DNA from: Pseudomonas juntendi
Lineage (GTDB): Bacteria; Pseudomonadota; Gammaproteobacteria; Pseudomonadales; Pseudomonadaceae
Length of the DNA stretch: 64,000 nt
Assembly: GCF_009932375.1 (NCBI RefSeq)
Contig: NZ_BLJG01000039.1
Span: forward strand, 1 to 64,000
Direction: 5' to 3'
Both the position numbers and the translations under genes were made by a program. This document shows positions 1 through 9,213 of this stretch, in pieces. The notes below the pieces were generated by a model. That model saw only the letters and a list, made by a program, of their open reading frames with translations. It was not told the DNA's origin and searched no databases. Position 1 is the stretch's first letter. Every line of letters begins with the position of its first letter.

Positions 1-8
1 CTCACACC

Positions 9-89
9 TGGGAGCGGGCAAGCCCGCGAAGCAGGCGACGCGGTGTCTGGCACCGGCTTTGCCGGTGTTCGCGGGCATGCCCGCTCCCA
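9..89. repeat. REP-like inverted repeat pair
   Basis: Two 22-base arms (9-30 and 68-89) are reverse complements with one mismatch. Each contains the GCGGGC-N2-GCCCGC-type core common in extragenic palindromes of P. putida-group genomes. The arms are separated by about 37 GC-rich bases. Such pairs usually lie between genes and can fold into a large hairpin. The 190 bases that follow, up to the first gene, hold no feature I can support apart from the expected promoter. Confidence 0.6.
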
Positions 90-279
90 CAGCGAGTGCG
101 CGAGCTTTCAACGTTCCAACACGACAGTTGCGTTCACAAGATCCGGGGCCTTCGCCGTTTTATCGGCAAGCCCCAGCTAAATACTATTTTCGCCATTTGC
201 GCAGCATCCCTAGTCTGGCCCCAGGCAACGGCGGTCCCCAAACCGACCTGACAAAAACCGCCTGAACAAGGGCTCGGAC

Positions 280-1599
280 ATGACACTGAACAACTTCGAA
301 ATCGACACCCTCGTGGTCGGCGCCGGCCAGGCTGGCGTGGCCATGAGCGAACACCTGAGCAAGCTGGGCGTGCCGCACCTGGTGCTGGAGCGCAACCGCA
401 TTGCCGAGGCCTGGCGCAGCGGCCGCTGGGATTCGCTGGTGGCCAATGGGCCGGCCTGGCACGACCGCTTCCCGGGGCTGGAATTCAACCTCGATGCCGA
501 CGCCTTCGCCGGCAAAGACCAGGTGGCCGACTACTTCGAACAGTACGTACGCAAGTTCAACCTGCCGGTGCGCACCGGCATCGAAGTGAAGAAAGTACAG
601 CGCAACAGCGACCGCCCTGGCTTCACCATCGAAACCAATGAAGGCGTGATCCGCGCCAACCGCGTGGTGGCGGCGACCGGCCCGTTCCAGAAGCCGGTGA
701 TACCGGCGATTGCGCCAAAAGACGCCAACCTGCACCAGATCCACTCGGCCGCCTACTTCAACCCCGAACAACTGCCCGAAGGTGCAGTGCTGGTGGTGGG
801 TGCAGGCTCGTCCGGCGTGCAGATCGCCGAAGAGCTGATGCGTGCCGGCCGTCAGGTGTACCTGTCGGTCGGCGCTCACGATCGCCCGCCACGGGCTTAC
901 CGCAACCGCGACTTCTGCTGGTGGCTTGGCGTATTGGGTGAATGGGACGCAGAGATTGCCAAGCCTGGCCGCGAGCACGTGACCATTGCCGTGAGCGGCG
1001 CCCGTGGGGGCCATACGGTCGACTTCCGTGCCCTCGCCCACCAGGGCATGACCCTGGTTGGCCTGACCCGGTCGTTCGAAAACGGCGTGGCGCACTTCCA
1101 GGACAACCTGGTCGAGAACATCACGCGGGGCGATGAGAACTACCTGGCCTTGCTGGACGCCGCCGATGCCTATGTGGAGCGCAACGGCCTCGACCTGCCG
1201 CAAGAGCCTGAAGCGCGCCGGCGCCTGGCCGACCCGGCCTGCATGCTCGACCCACTGCAGCAGCTGGACCTGGCCAAGGCCGGTGTCCGCAGCATCATCT
1301 GGGCCACCGGCTACGGCGTGGACTTCAGTTGGCTGCAGGTGGACACCTTCGACGCCAATGGCAAGCCCCAGCATCAGCGCGGTGTCGCTCGCGAACCAGG
1401 TGTGTATTTCCTTGGCCTGCCGTGGCTGTCGCGCCGTGGCTCGTCGTTCATCTGGGGCGTATGGCACGACGCCAAACACGTCGCCGGCCACATTGCCACG
1501 CAACGCACCTACAGCGCCTACCGCGACCGCGACCAGCGCGCGGCCGACCGGCAGCAACCCGCCACATTCAGCAACGTCAGCACCCTCGGAGCCCACTGA
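280..1599 (+). CDS. Flavin-containing monooxygenase (CzcO/FMO family)
   Basis: 439 residues. An N-terminal FAD-binding Rossmann motif (VGAGQAGVA, residues 11-19) is followed by a second dinucleotide motif (VVGAGSSGVQIAEEL, about residues 171-185) expected to bind NADPH. A late ATGYGVDFSWL segment closes the FAD domain, as in YUCCA/FMO and Baeyer-Villiger relatives. It should oxygenate a small organic substrate with NADPH and O2; the substrate cannot be read from sequence. The stop codon overlaps the start of the Rid-family gene (TGATG), so the two are translationally coupled and probably serve one catabolic step. Confidence 0.8.
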   Translation: MTLNNFEIDTLVVGAGQAGVAMSEHLSKLGVPHLVLERNRIAEAWRSGRWDSLVANGPAWHDRFPGLEFNLDADAFAGKDQVADYFEQYVRKFNLPVRTGIEVKKVQRNSDRPGFTIETNEGVIRANRVVAATGPFQKPVIPAIAPKDANLHQIHSAAYFNPEQLPEGAVLVVGAGSSGVQIAEELMRAGRQVYLSVGAHDRPPRAYRNRDFCWWLGVLGEWDAEIAKPGREHVTIAVSGARGGHTVDFRALAHQGMTLVGLTRSFENGVAHFQDNLVENITRGDENYLALLDAADAYVERNGLDLPQEPEARRRLADPACMLDPLQQLDLAKAGVRSIIWATGYGVDFSWLQVDTFDANGKPQHQRGVAREPGVYFLGLPWLSRRGSSFIWGVWHDAKHVAGHIATQRTYSAYRDRDQRAADRQQPATFSNVSTLGAH

Positions 1600-2015
1600 T
1601 GCCTACCCATACCCGCATCCGCATGTTCAACACCAAGGCCACCTACCCCAACCAGACCCTGGACAACGACCTGTGCCAGGCGGTGCGGGCCGGTAACACC
1701 ATTTATGTGCGTGGCCAGGTCGGCACCGACTTCGAAGGCAGGCTGGTGGGCCTGGGTGACCCGCGGGCGCAGGCCGAACAGGCGATGAAGAACGTCAAGC
1801 AACTGCTCGAAGAAGCCGGCTCGGACCTGTCGCATATCGTCAAGACCACCACCTACATCACCGACCCACGTTTCCGCGAGCCGGTGTACAAGGAAGTGGG
1901 CAAATGGCTCAAGGGCGTGTTCCCGATTTCCACCGGCCTGGTAGTGGCCGGCCTGGCCCAGGCCGAATGGCTGATGGAGATCGACGTGATCGCCGTGGTG
2001 CCGGACCAGGCGTGA
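1599..2015 (+). CDS. Rid-family (YjgF/YER057c/UK114) protein
   Basis: 138 residues, a full-length Rid domain: early GNTIYVRGQVG strand, mid-protein KNVKQLLEEAG helix and a C-terminal beta strand. Canonical RidA enamine/imine deaminases carry an arginine in an FPARSxV motif. Here the matching stretch reads FPISTGLVV, so that arginine is missing and this belongs to one of the non-RidA subfamilies. The start overlaps the stop of the flavin monooxygenase by one base. The pairing suggests it processes or binds the oxygenase product; the activity is unknown. Confidence 0.85.
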   Translation: MPTHTRIRMFNTKATYPNQTLDNDLCQAVRAGNTIYVRGQVGTDFEGRLVGLGDPRAQAEQAMKNVKQLLEEAGSDLSHIVKTTTYITDPRFREPVYKEVGKWLKGVFPISTGLVVAGLAQAEWLMEIDVIAVVPDQA

Positions 2016-2038
2016 CCGGCAATTGCCAGGCGCTTGCC

Positions 2039-2170
2039 CTGTAGGAGCGGCCTTGTGTCGCGATGGGGCGCGAAGCGGCCCCGTTTTTTTGCGGCGAAGC
2101 TGAAGTTGCGGCGAAGCTGGAAATTTAGGGCCGCTTCGCGCCCCATCGCGACACAAGGCCGCTCCTACAG
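2039..2170. repeat. 43-bp perfect inverted repeat (REP-like)
   Basis: Bases 2039-2081 and 2128-2170 are perfect reverse complements over 43 bases, with a 46-base spacer that itself holds two copies of GCGGCGAAGCTG-like sequence. The unit (TAGGAGCGGCCTTGTGTCGCG...) is a known style of dispersed palindrome in the P. putida group. It sits between the end of the Rid-family gene and the end of the convergent siderophore receptor gene, where it could act as a bidirectional terminator or mRNA stabiliser. Confidence 0.75.
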
Positions 2171-2185
2171 GGGAGCGTGCAAGGC

Positions 2186-4591
2186 TTAGAAGCCGACCGT
2201 GGCAGACAGCAGATAGGTGCGTGGGGTCGACAGGGTCAGGCCCGGCTCGCTGTCATCCGAGGCCCCTGCCGAGCTCCAGTAGCGGTCATCCAGCACGTTC
2301 TCGACACTGGCACGCAATGTGACCTCGGTCTCATCCACCTTGAACGCGTAGCGCGCCCCCAGGTCATAGCGCTCCCAGCCATCGATCTTCTTGCTGTTGT
2401 TCTGGTCCAGGTACTGCGAGCTGGAGTGGATACCGCGTGCCGTCAGGGTCAAGCCTTTGACCCCCGGCACGTCCCACTCGCCCCCCAGGTTCACGTTGTA
2501 CTCCGGCGTGGCCGGGGCGCGGTTGCCGTCGTAGGCGCCATCGACCGTGTCGGTCAGCTCGCTGTCGATGTACATCACCCCACCCAGTACCCGCACACCC
2601 TGCACAGGCTCACCGAACACACTCAGCTCGATGCCGCGGTTGTCACGCTTGCCATTGGGGCCGAACACCCGCGAAGCCGGGTTGGTTTCGTAGGCCGGCT
2701 GGCGAATGCGGAACGCGCTGGCGGTGAAGGCCACCTGGCCAAAGTCATACTTGGCCCCGACCTCGACCTGGCGGCTGGTGAATGGCGGAAATATCTGGTC
2801 TTCGTTGACCGAGGTCGACGGGGCGATCTTGCCTTGGCTCAGGCCTTCCATGTAATTGGCGTACAGCGACAACTGCTCGGTGACCTTGAGCAGCACCCCG
2901 CCAGAGGGCGAGACCTTTTCTTCGTCATAGGCGGTGTCGCCTTTGACGCCATCACTCCAGTCATCCACTTGCACCCGCTGCCAGCGCGCGCCCAGGGTCA
3001 GCAGAAGGCGGTCGTCGAAAAAGCCCAGGGTGTCGGCCAGGGCCACGCCGGAGAAGCGGTTTTCCGTGTAGACCTTCGAATCGAAGCGGGTGGGTGTGCC
3101 CGGCGTGGGTGTGGCCACCGGGTGGTAGAGGTTGCTGGGTGCGGCGGCATAACGGGCGCCGCCGTTGGTGAAGTCCATGTAGTAATAGCTGGCGGCCAGG
3201 TTCAGTTCGTGGCTGACCGGCCCGGTCTGCAACCACTTGCGCAGGCCAGCCATGGCGGTACGCACAGATTCATCGCGGGTAAAGTCGCGGGGCTGCACAC
3301 TGAAATCGCCGGCGTCATTGATGACCGACACGTTGTGGCGCAGGAAGTCATGGTTGCTCTTGCGCGCGCCGACCGCACCGTAGGCCAGCAGCGAATCACT
3401 GATATCGTATTCGGCATTCAGTGCGCCAAAGGTGTCATTGGTGCGCGCCTTGCTCCAGGCCTGGGCATAGTTGTGGCGCACGTCATCGGCATCCGGCACC
3501 TTGGCGTTGGCGCCGATCAGCACACGCTCCTGCGGCGCATCGGTATCGCGCTCGGTGTGGCCCAGGTCGGCCGACAGGCGCAGGCGCTCGCCGCGAAAAT
3601 CCAGGCCCAGCACCGCCATCTGGCGATCGACAGACTGGTGGTCCCATGCAGTATCGCCGGCTTGCTTGACGCCGTTGAAGCGCACACCGAACTGGTCACC
3701 TTCGCCAAAGCGCCGGCCGATATCCACGGCACCCCCCACCTGGCTGTCGGAGGCATAGCTGCCGGTGAACGTGGTAATCGGCTTGTCGCCAGCGCGCTTG
3801 GGTTGCACGTTGATGCCACCGCCTACGCTGCCCCGGGGCGATATGCCGTTGAGCAACTGGCTGGGGCCTTTGATGATATCGACCCGCTCGGCCATTTCCA
3901 TGTCGATCGAATAGGTCGGCAAGATCCCGTACAAGCCGTTGTAGGCGACATCACTATTGAACAGGCTGAAGCCGCGAATGGTGAATTGTTCGAAGCGCCC
4001 GCCGGCGGGGTTGGTGGCGCGTACCGAGGGGTCGCTGGCAATCAGCTCGCCCAGGGTGCGGGCCTGCTGGTTCTTGACCACCTCGCTGGTGTAACTGGTG
4101 ATGCTGAAGGGGGTTTCCATGAAGTCCCGCGAGCCGAGCAGGCCTTGTGCGCCCTGGCGTGCCACCTGGCCGCCCGCGTAGGGCTGCGATTGGCCAGGGG
4201 CGACCAGCCCGCCGACGATACGGGTAGGGGCGATTTCCAGGGCGCTACCGGCCTGGGGGGCCGGCACCAGGGTGAAGGCCCCTTCACCCACCGGGAGCCA
4301 TTGCAGGCCGCTGCCACGCAGCAATTGGGCAAACCCTTCGTCAACACTGTAGGCGCCAGACAGGCCAGCGCTCTGCCGGCCTTGCACCAGTGCCGGGTCC
4401 AGCGAAAGGCTGACGCCCGCCTGGTCGGCGAAGCGGGTCAACGCGGCCCCCAGGCTGGCGGGCGCTACCTGGTAAGTGCGGCGCACGGGCTCATCGGCCC
4501 AGGCCGGTGAACACAGCAACAGGCTCATGGCGAACAACGGATGCGCGGCGCGCGCCAGTGGGCGCAGGCGGCAAGACTTTACTGCTGGCAT
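2186..4591 (-). CDS. TonB-dependent siderophore receptor with STN domain
   Basis: 801 residues. A signal peptide ending near SPAWA precedes a secretin/TonB short N-terminal (STN) domain (about 38-110), then a plug domain (about 145-260, with PSVRATNPAGG, FTIRGF and RVDIIKGPSQLLNG) and a beta barrel ending in a typical terminal LSATVGF with C-terminal phenylalanine. The STN domain marks it as a transducing receptor of the FpvA/FecA kind. It should signal ligand binding to the FecR-like protein encoded just upstream, which controls the FecI-like sigma factor. The ferric ligand cannot be inferred. The 66-base gap to the FecR gene may hold its own promoter. Confidence 0.92.
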   Translation of the reverse strand: MPAVKSCRLRPLARAAHPLFAMSLLLCSPAWADEPVRRTYQVAPASLGAALTRFADQAGVSLSLDPALVQGRQSAGLSGAYSVDEGFAQLLRGSGLQWLPVGEGAFTLVPAPQAGSALEIAPTRIVGGLVAPGQSQPYAGGQVARQGAQGLLGSRDFMETPFSITSYTSEVVKNQQARTLGELIASDPSVRATNPAGGRFEQFTIRGFSLFNSDVAYNGLYGILPTYSIDMEMAERVDIIKGPSQLLNGISPRGSVGGGINVQPKRAGDKPITTFTGSYASDSQVGGAVDIGRRFGEGDQFGVRFNGVKQAGDTAWDHQSVDRQMAVLGLDFRGERLRLSADLGHTERDTDAPQERVLIGANAKVPDADDVRHNYAQAWSKARTNDTFGALNAEYDISDSLLAYGAVGARKSNHDFLRHNVSVINDAGDFSVQPRDFTRDESVRTAMAGLRKWLQTGPVSHELNLAASYYYMDFTNGGARYAAAPSNLYHPVATPTPGTPTRFDSKVYTENRFSGVALADTLGFFDDRLLLTLGARWQRVQVDDWSDGVKGDTAYDEEKVSPSGGVLLKVTEQLSLYANYMEGLSQGKIAPSTSVNEDQIFPPFTSRQVEVGAKYDFGQVAFTASAFRIRQPAYETNPASRVFGPNGKRDNRGIELSVFGEPVQGVRVLGGVMYIDSELTDTVDGAYDGNRAPATPEYNVNLGGEWDVPGVKGLTLTARGIHSSSQYLDQNNSKKIDGWERYDLGARYAFKVDETEVTLRASVENVLDDRYWSSAGASDDSEPGLTLSTPRTYLLSATVGF

Positions 4592-4657
4592 TGAACAAGG
4601 CTCCCCTTTATTTTCTCCTACCGGTAATGACCGGCGAGTGAAAAAAAGGGGACAGCC

Positions 4658-5602
4658 TCATGCACGATTTTCTCGCGCAGACAAACTGACCCAGTAACGG
4701 GTGCGTGACTGCACCTGCAACGGCAGGCTTGCAGCCAGCAAGGCCAGCACCCGGTCGGTGTCGTCAAGGCGGAACGTGCCGGTGACGCGCAGCCGCTCCA
4801 GCGCGGGCGCCCAGCGCAGCACCCCGGGGCGGTAGCGACGCAGCTCGTGCAACAGTTCGCCCAGCGGCCGGTCGTCCAGCCGCAGCACCCCTTCGCGCCA
4901 GCCCAGCCGCCAAGGGTCCAGCCCGCTGACCGCGCCGACGCCAGTTGCCTGCAAGCTGGCCTGCTGCCCTGCCAGCAGCGTGCGTGCCGGGCCGCGGGCC
5001 GGCTGAAGCTGGGCCATGCCGTTGAGCACCGACACCCGGCAGGCGTCGCCCAACAGGCGCAAGCACACCTCGGCATCGCCTAGCAGCACCTGGCCCTCGG
5101 GCACGTGCAAGGCCAGTTGCAGATGCGCAGGCACCTTTACGGCAACCTCCCCGCGCAGCAAGGTCAGGCGCCGTGCACCCAGGTCGAGATCGACCGCGCT
5201 GTCGGTATTCAACTGCAGGAAGGTCCCGTCGCTCAACAGCACCTGGCGCTGCTCCCCCACCGCGGTACGCAGGTCGGCCGCCCAGGCATCCAAGGGCAGC
5301 TCACGGCTTGCCAGCCACGCCGCCGGCAGCACCGCCGCCACGCCCAGGGCGCGCTTGAGCAGCGCCCGTCGGCCGGCATCCGGGCGGTCCAGCGTGGCCA
5401 TTGCCAACGCCCCTGGCAGCCCGGAGAAGCGCGCGCGCAACAAGGCTGCCTTGTGCCACGCCTGCTCATGCAGGCTGCTGCTGGCGCGCCATTGCGCGAG
5501 CCGCTGCAGGTCCTTGTCGCTGGCGGCGCCGGAATCCAGCAGTGCCAGCCAACGGGCAGCGGCACGCACGGCCTCGCGGGTTTCGGCGCTAGGTTGGGTC
5601 AT
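4658..5602 (-). CDS. FecR-type anti-sigma regulator
   Basis: 314 residues starting at MTQPSAETREAV; its ATGA overlaps the stop of the sigma factor gene by four bases. An N-terminal cytoplasmic sigma-binding segment (DUF4880-like, residues 10-50, ending in WHKAALLR) precedes a hydrophobic segment near 80-105 (GVAAVLPAAWLAS) and a periplasmic FecR domain (about 115-205, VGEQRQVLLSDGTFLQLNTDS). The C-terminal part should contact the STN domain of the receptor. It transmits siderophore occupancy to the sigma factor. Longer upstream in-frame starts exist but would sit well inside the sigma gene. Confidence 0.9.
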   Translation of the reverse strand: MTQPSAETREAVRAAARWLALLDSGAASDKDLQRLAQWRASSSLHEQAWHKAALLRARFSGLPGALAMATLDRPDAGRRALLKRALGVAAVLPAAWLASRELPLDAWAADLRTAVGEQRQVLLSDGTFLQLNTDSAVDLDLGARRLTLLRGEVAVKVPAHLQLALHVPEGQVLLGDAEVCLRLLGDACRVSVLNGMAQLQPARGPARTLLAGQQASLQATGVGAVSGLDPWRLGWREGVLRLDDRPLGELLHELRRYRPGVLRWAPALERLRVTGTFRLDDTDRVLALLAASLPLQVQSRTRYWVSLSARENRA

Positions 5603-6111
5603 TGCAGATCGGCCAACAGGCAATGCTCGTAAGCCTGCGCCATGTAACGTTTGACCGAGCGCTCGCACACACCCAGCCGCTTGCCGATTTCGGCATAGCC
5701 CAGGCCTTCCAGCTGGCTCCAGAGAAACGCCCTGCGCACCGGCGGCTTCAGGCCGTCAAGCAGTTCATCCAGTGCTTGCAGGGTTTCCAGCACGATCCAG
5801 CGCTGCTCGGGCGACGGTACATGCTGTTCAGGCAACTGCGCCAAGGCATCCATGTAGGCCTGCTCCAGGCTGCGGCGCTGGTGGAAGTTGCTGAGCAGGC
5901 GCTTGCCCACGGTAAGCAGGTAGGCGCGTGGCTCGCGGATGTCTGCCAGCGGCTGAGCACTGGCCAGCACCCGCAGGAACGTATCCTGGCTGAGGTCGGC
6001 GGCATCCCAGGCATTGCCGATGCGCCGGCGCAGCCAGCTTTCCAGCCAGCTGCGATGCTCCCGGTACAGGGCAGGCAGGCTAGGCTCTTGTGGCGGCGCG
6101 GCGTCGATCAT
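5599..6111 (-). CDS. FecI-type ECF RNA polymerase sigma factor
   Basis: 170 residues. Region 2 (about 12-75, including WDAADLSQDTFLRVL and REPRAYLLTVGKRLL) and region 4 (about 110-165, LKPPVRRAFLWSQLEGLGYAEIGKRLGV) match iron-starvation ECF sigma factors. The start was chosen at MIDAAPPQE because the longer frame upstream runs into the phosphoglucomutase gene. It should direct transcription of the receptor gene when released by the FecR-like protein. A Fur-like box lies 20-45 bases upstream, so iron probably represses the whole set. Confidence 0.92.
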   Translation of the reverse strand: MIDAAPPQEPSLPALYREHRSWLESWLRRRIGNAWDAADLSQDTFLRVLASAQPLADIREPRAYLLTVGKRLLSNFHQRRSLEQAYMDALAQLPEQHVPSPEQRWIVLETLQALDELLDGLKPPVRRAFLWSQLEGLGYAEIGKRLGVCERSVKRYMAQAYEHCLLADLQ

Positions 6112-6131
6112 GGGAAGGCCCTGCGGCGGCG

Positions 6132-6154
6132 TAAATAGGATTAATTCTAATTTA
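6132..6154. promoter_or_regulatory. Candidate Fur box
   Basis: A 23-base AT-rich imperfect palindrome in the 77-base gap upstream of the sigma factor gene. Read on the minus strand it begins TAAATTAGAATTAATCC, which resembles repeated Fur hexamers (AATTAGAAT / AATCCTATT). Position and the iron-uptake genes downstream support the call; the match is by eye only. Confidence 0.6.
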
Positions 6155-6188
6155 CATCGCGCCGCAGTTCCAAGTGCTTTGTTGCCGG

Positions 6189-7826
6189 TCAGGCGATGGC
6201 AGCGTCCACCAGCACCTGCGCTTCCTGCACCAGGCGCTGCAGGTGGGCCTCGTCGATGAAGCTTTCTGCGTAGATCTTGTAGATGTCTTCGGTGCCTGAC
6301 GGGCGTGCGGCGAACCAACCGTTGGCAGTCATCACCTTCAGCCCGCCAATCGCCTGGCCATTACCCGGGGCGTGGCTGAGAATCTGCACGATCGGCTCAC
6401 CGGCCAGCTCGGTGGACTTCACCTGCTCCGGTGCCAGCTTGCTCAGCAGCGCCTTCTGCCGCGCATCGGCCTTGGCCTCGACGCGGGTGGCATAGGGTTT
6501 GCCCAGTGCCTCGGTCAGGTCGGCATAGGCCTGGCTCGGGTTGCGCCCGGTACGGGCGGTCATCTCGGCGGCCAGCAGGGCGGGGATCAGGCCGTCCTTG
6601 TCGGTGGCCCACACCGAGCCATCGCGGCGCAGGAACGATGCCCCTGCACTTTCTTCGCCACCAAAACCGAGTGTGCCGTCGAACAGGCCTTGGGCAAAGA
6701 ACTTGAAGCCCACCGGCACTTCATACAGCTCGCGGCCCAGGCGCTGGGTAACCCGATCGATCAGGCCGCTGGACACCACGGTCTTGCCCACGGCAGCATC
6801 GCTGCGCCATTGCGGGCGATGGCGGTACAGGTAATCGATGGCCACGGCCAGGTAGTTGTTCGGCTGCAGCAGGCCATCGGCCGTGACGATGCCATGGCGA
6901 TCGTGGTCCGGGTCGCAGGCGAACGCCACGTCGAAGCGGTCGCGCAGGCCGATCAGGCCCTGCATCGCATACGGCGAGGATGGGTCCATGCGGATCTGGC
7001 CATCCCAGTCGACGGTCATGAAGCGGAAGGTCGGGTCGACCTCGGTATTCACCACTTCCAGGTCGAGTTGGTAATGCTTGGCGATCGCCGACCAGTAACG
7101 CACCCCTGCCCCACCCAGGGGGTCTACGCCCAGGCGCAGCTTGGCAGCACGGATGACGTCGAAGTCGATGACGTTTTCCAGGTCGGCCACATAGTGGCTG
7201 ACGTAGTCATGGCGCTGGGTGGTGGCCGCCTGCAGGGCCTGGGCATGGTCCATGCGCTTGACGCCGGCCAGGTTGGCCGCCAGCAAGTCGTTGGCCTTGG
7301 CTTCGATCCACTTGGTCACGTCGCTGTCGGCCGGGCCGCCATTGGGCGGGTTGTACTTGAAGCCACCGCTTTGCGGCGGGTTGTGCGACGGGGTGATGAC
7401 GATGCCGTCGGCCAGGCCCTGGGTACGGCCACGGTTATGGCAGAGGATGGCGTGCGACACGGCCGGGGTTGGCGTGTATTCGTCATCCTTGGACAGCATG
7501 ACCTGCACGCCGTTGGCGGCCAGCACTTCCAGGGCGCTGGCGGCGGCTGGGGCCGACAGGGCGTGAGTGTCGGCGCCGATGAACAGCGGGCCATCGATGC
7601 CTTTTTCCTGGCGGTACAGGCAGATCGCCTGGGTGATGGCCAGGACGTGGTACTCGTTGAAACTCAATTCAAGCGAAGTGCCACGGTGCCCCGAGGTGCC
7701 GAAGGCCACCCGCTGGGCCGCCACGGCGGCGTCTGGGCGGCCGGTGTAGTAGGCGGTGAGCAGCCGGGGAATATCGACCAGCACGCTGGCTGGTGCCGGC
7801 TTGCCTGCCAAAGGACTGAGCTTCAT
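6189..7826 (-). CDS. pgm: Phosphoglucomutase (alpha-D-glucose-specific)
   Basis: 545 residues, the usual length. It interconverts glucose-1-phosphate and glucose-6-phosphate for sugar-nucleotide and glycogen metabolism in the cytoplasm. Four-domain alpha-phosphohexomutase features are visible: substrate loop FGTSGHRG (about 43-50), catalytic serine in TPSHNP (about 145-150), magnesium loop DPDHDRHG (about 307-314), sugar-binding [10 protein letters not shown] (about 393-402) and phosphate-binding [13 protein letters not shown] near the C-terminus. It is transcribed toward the sigma factor gene but separated by a Fur-like promoter region, so probably a separate unit. Confidence 0.96.
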   Translation of the reverse strand: MKLSPLAGKPAPASVLVDIPRLLTAYYTGRPDAAVAAQRVAFGTSGHRGTSLELSFNEYHVLAITQAICLYRQEKGIDGPLFIGADTHALSAPAAASALEVLAANGVQVMLSKDDEYTPTPAVSHAILCHNRGRTQGLADGIVITPSHNPPQSGGFKYNPPNGGPADSDVTKWIEAKANDLLAANLAGVKRMDHAQALQAATTQRHDYVSHYVADLENVIDFDVIRAAKLRLGVDPLGGAGVRYWSAIAKHYQLDLEVVNTEVDPTFRFMTVDWDGQIRMDPSSPYAMQGLIGLRDRFDVAFACDPDHDRHGIVTADGLLQPNNYLAVAIDYLYRHRPQWRSDAAVGKTVVSSGLIDRVTQRLGRELYEVPVGFKFFAQGLFDGTLGFGGEESAGASFLRRDGSVWATDKDGLIPALLAAEMTARTGRNPSQAYADLTEALGKPYATRVEAKADARQKALLSKLAPEQVKSTELAGEPIVQILSHAPGNGQAIGGLKVMTANGWFAARPSGTEDIYKIYAESFIDEAHLQRLVQEAQVLVDAAIA

Positions 7827-8030
7827 GCAAAAACCTCGAGTTCAACAGATGTTGGTGTTGGAACGTGCAGTGTACTGAGAGTTGCAAGGGTGTGCGATGG
7901 GCGCCAGCAAACAACACCGGCGTTGCCGCAGGCCACCCTGCCGCTGCCGGCCTGAAGCGCCCGGTGACCTGCCACCGGGTTGGCCACGACAGGCTAGAGT
8001 GATAGCCATATCGATCGAGAAAGAGGCTCC

Positions 8031-8678
8031 ATGGCTTTCCACCGCCTGACCCGTACACACCCCCGCCTGAGCATCGCCGCCGTGGTCGGCCTGCTGGGCG
8101 GCTGGCTGATACCCGCTGGCGACAGCGTGCAGCATATCCTCGCTGGCTGGAACCTGGGGGTCTGGCTGTATCTGCTGCTGGTGCTGTACCTGAGCTGCAG
8201 CGCCAACCCGGAGAAAGTCCGCCAGGTGGCCCGCATCGAAGATGAAAATGCCGGCCTGGTGCTGCTGACGGTGTGCATTGCCGCCATCGCCAGCCTGGCC
8301 GCAGTGACGCTGCAACTGGTGTCCAGCCGCGGCCTGCAGGGCAGCGCCCAGGCCCTGCACTACCTGTACACCGGCCTGACGGTGGCGGGGTCCTGGTTGA
8401 TGATCGGTTGCATCTTCAGCCTGCACTATGCGCGGTTGTTCTACACCGGGCGGCAGCATGAACCCCCCCTGCGATTTGCCGATGGCGAACGCAACCCCGA
8501 CTACTGGGACTTCCACTACTTCTCGTTCACCATCAGCGTGGCCGTGCAGACCTCCGACGTGGGGGTGGCCGGGCGTGGCTTGCGCCGGGTAGTGCTGGCG
8601 CATTCATTGGTGGGGTTCGTGTTCAACACGGCAATCCTGGGGTTCACCATCAACATCGCGGCCGGTTTGCTGGGTTGA
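8031..8678 (+). CDS. DUF1345 membrane protein
   Basis: 215 residues with about five hydrophobic segments (near 14-30, 38-56, 76-98, 116-140 and 195-213). The spacing and the ending [19 protein letters not shown], then a last membrane helix, match the DUF1345 family of inner-membrane proteins of unknown function. An AGAGG ribosome-binding sequence precedes the ATG. Divergent from pgm with a 204-base shared promoter region. Function unknown. Confidence 0.8.
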   Translation: MAFHRLTRTHPRLSIAAVVGLLGGWLIPAGDSVQHILAGWNLGVWLYLLLVLYLSCSANPEKVRQVARIEDENAGLVLLTVCIAAIASLAAVTLQLVSSRGLQGSAQALHYLYTGLTVAGSWLMIGCIFSLHYARLFYTGRQHEPPLRFADGERNPDYWDFHYFSFTISVAVQTSDVGVAGRGLRRVVLAHSLVGFVFNTAILGFTINIAAGLLG

Positions 8679-8952
8679 GCACGCCGTTCGTCTGAAAGCC
8701 TGGGGCCAGGGCCGACAGTGCAACCCGCATAAAAGGTGCGCCGGGGCGTGCATCCAGCAGGCGAAAACGTTTGCCCCGAGGGCTTTGGCATTGCACCGGC
8801 GGGACCACAGGTGTGACCGTGGTCATGCAACAGTACATTTGTCATGTTCGCCGCTGAGAATCGCGCATTGCAGGTGCTATGTTTACTTACCCGGCGGCCG
8901 CATCGATGTGGCCACCCGCCCACTACGTCCAGGCACGGACCAGGAGGCTGGC

Positions 8953-9213
8953 ATGAACAAGATGACGTTCCCCAACGCCTGCCAGGTGATGCGCTGGCAT
9001 TTCCACCCGCTGGGCTTCGAGGCCAGCATGGATGCGCCACGCAGCATGGTCGCGCGGTTGTTCGACCGGGCCACCGGAGAAACCGTGCTGGCGATTGCCG
9101 GCATCCCGTGTGCGGCAATCATGGCCGCCGCCGATGTCGAACGCATCATCGAGGCCGTCGAGGCCGAGATGGATGCCTTCGCCCCCGCCTTTACCTTGCG
9201 CGACGCCGGTTAA
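8953..9213 (+). CDS. DUF1652 small protein
   Basis: 86 residues. The N-terminal CQVMRWHFHPLGFEA and the closing IEAVEAEM pattern match DUF1652, a small soluble family largely confined to Pseudomonas. A strong AGGAGG-type ribosome-binding sequence precedes the ATG. It overlaps tail-to-tail with the next gene: both stop codons lie in the same GTTAAC palindrome. The 274 bases upstream hold only a promoter and a short GACCAC...GTGGTC inverted repeat. Function unknown. Confidence 0.75.
   Translation: MNKMTFPNACQVMRWHFHPLGFEASMDAPRSMVARLFDRATGETVLAIAGIPCAAIMAAADVERIIEAVEAEMDAFAPAFTLRDAG

Noticed and set aside
184-1596. 470-residue open frame on the minus strand opposite the flavin monooxygenase
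   Set aside because: It mirrors the real gene codon by codon, a GC-rich shadow; the translation shows no motif while the plus strand has two clear dinucleotide-binding sites.
2177-4510. 777-residue open frame on the plus strand opposite the siderophore receptor
   Set aside because: Antisense shadow in high-GC DNA; the minus strand encodes a complete TonB-dependent receptor with signal peptide and terminal phenylalanine.
6372-7955. 527-residue open frame opposite pgm
   Set aside because: Shadow of pgm, whose catalytic motifs are all intact on the minus strand.
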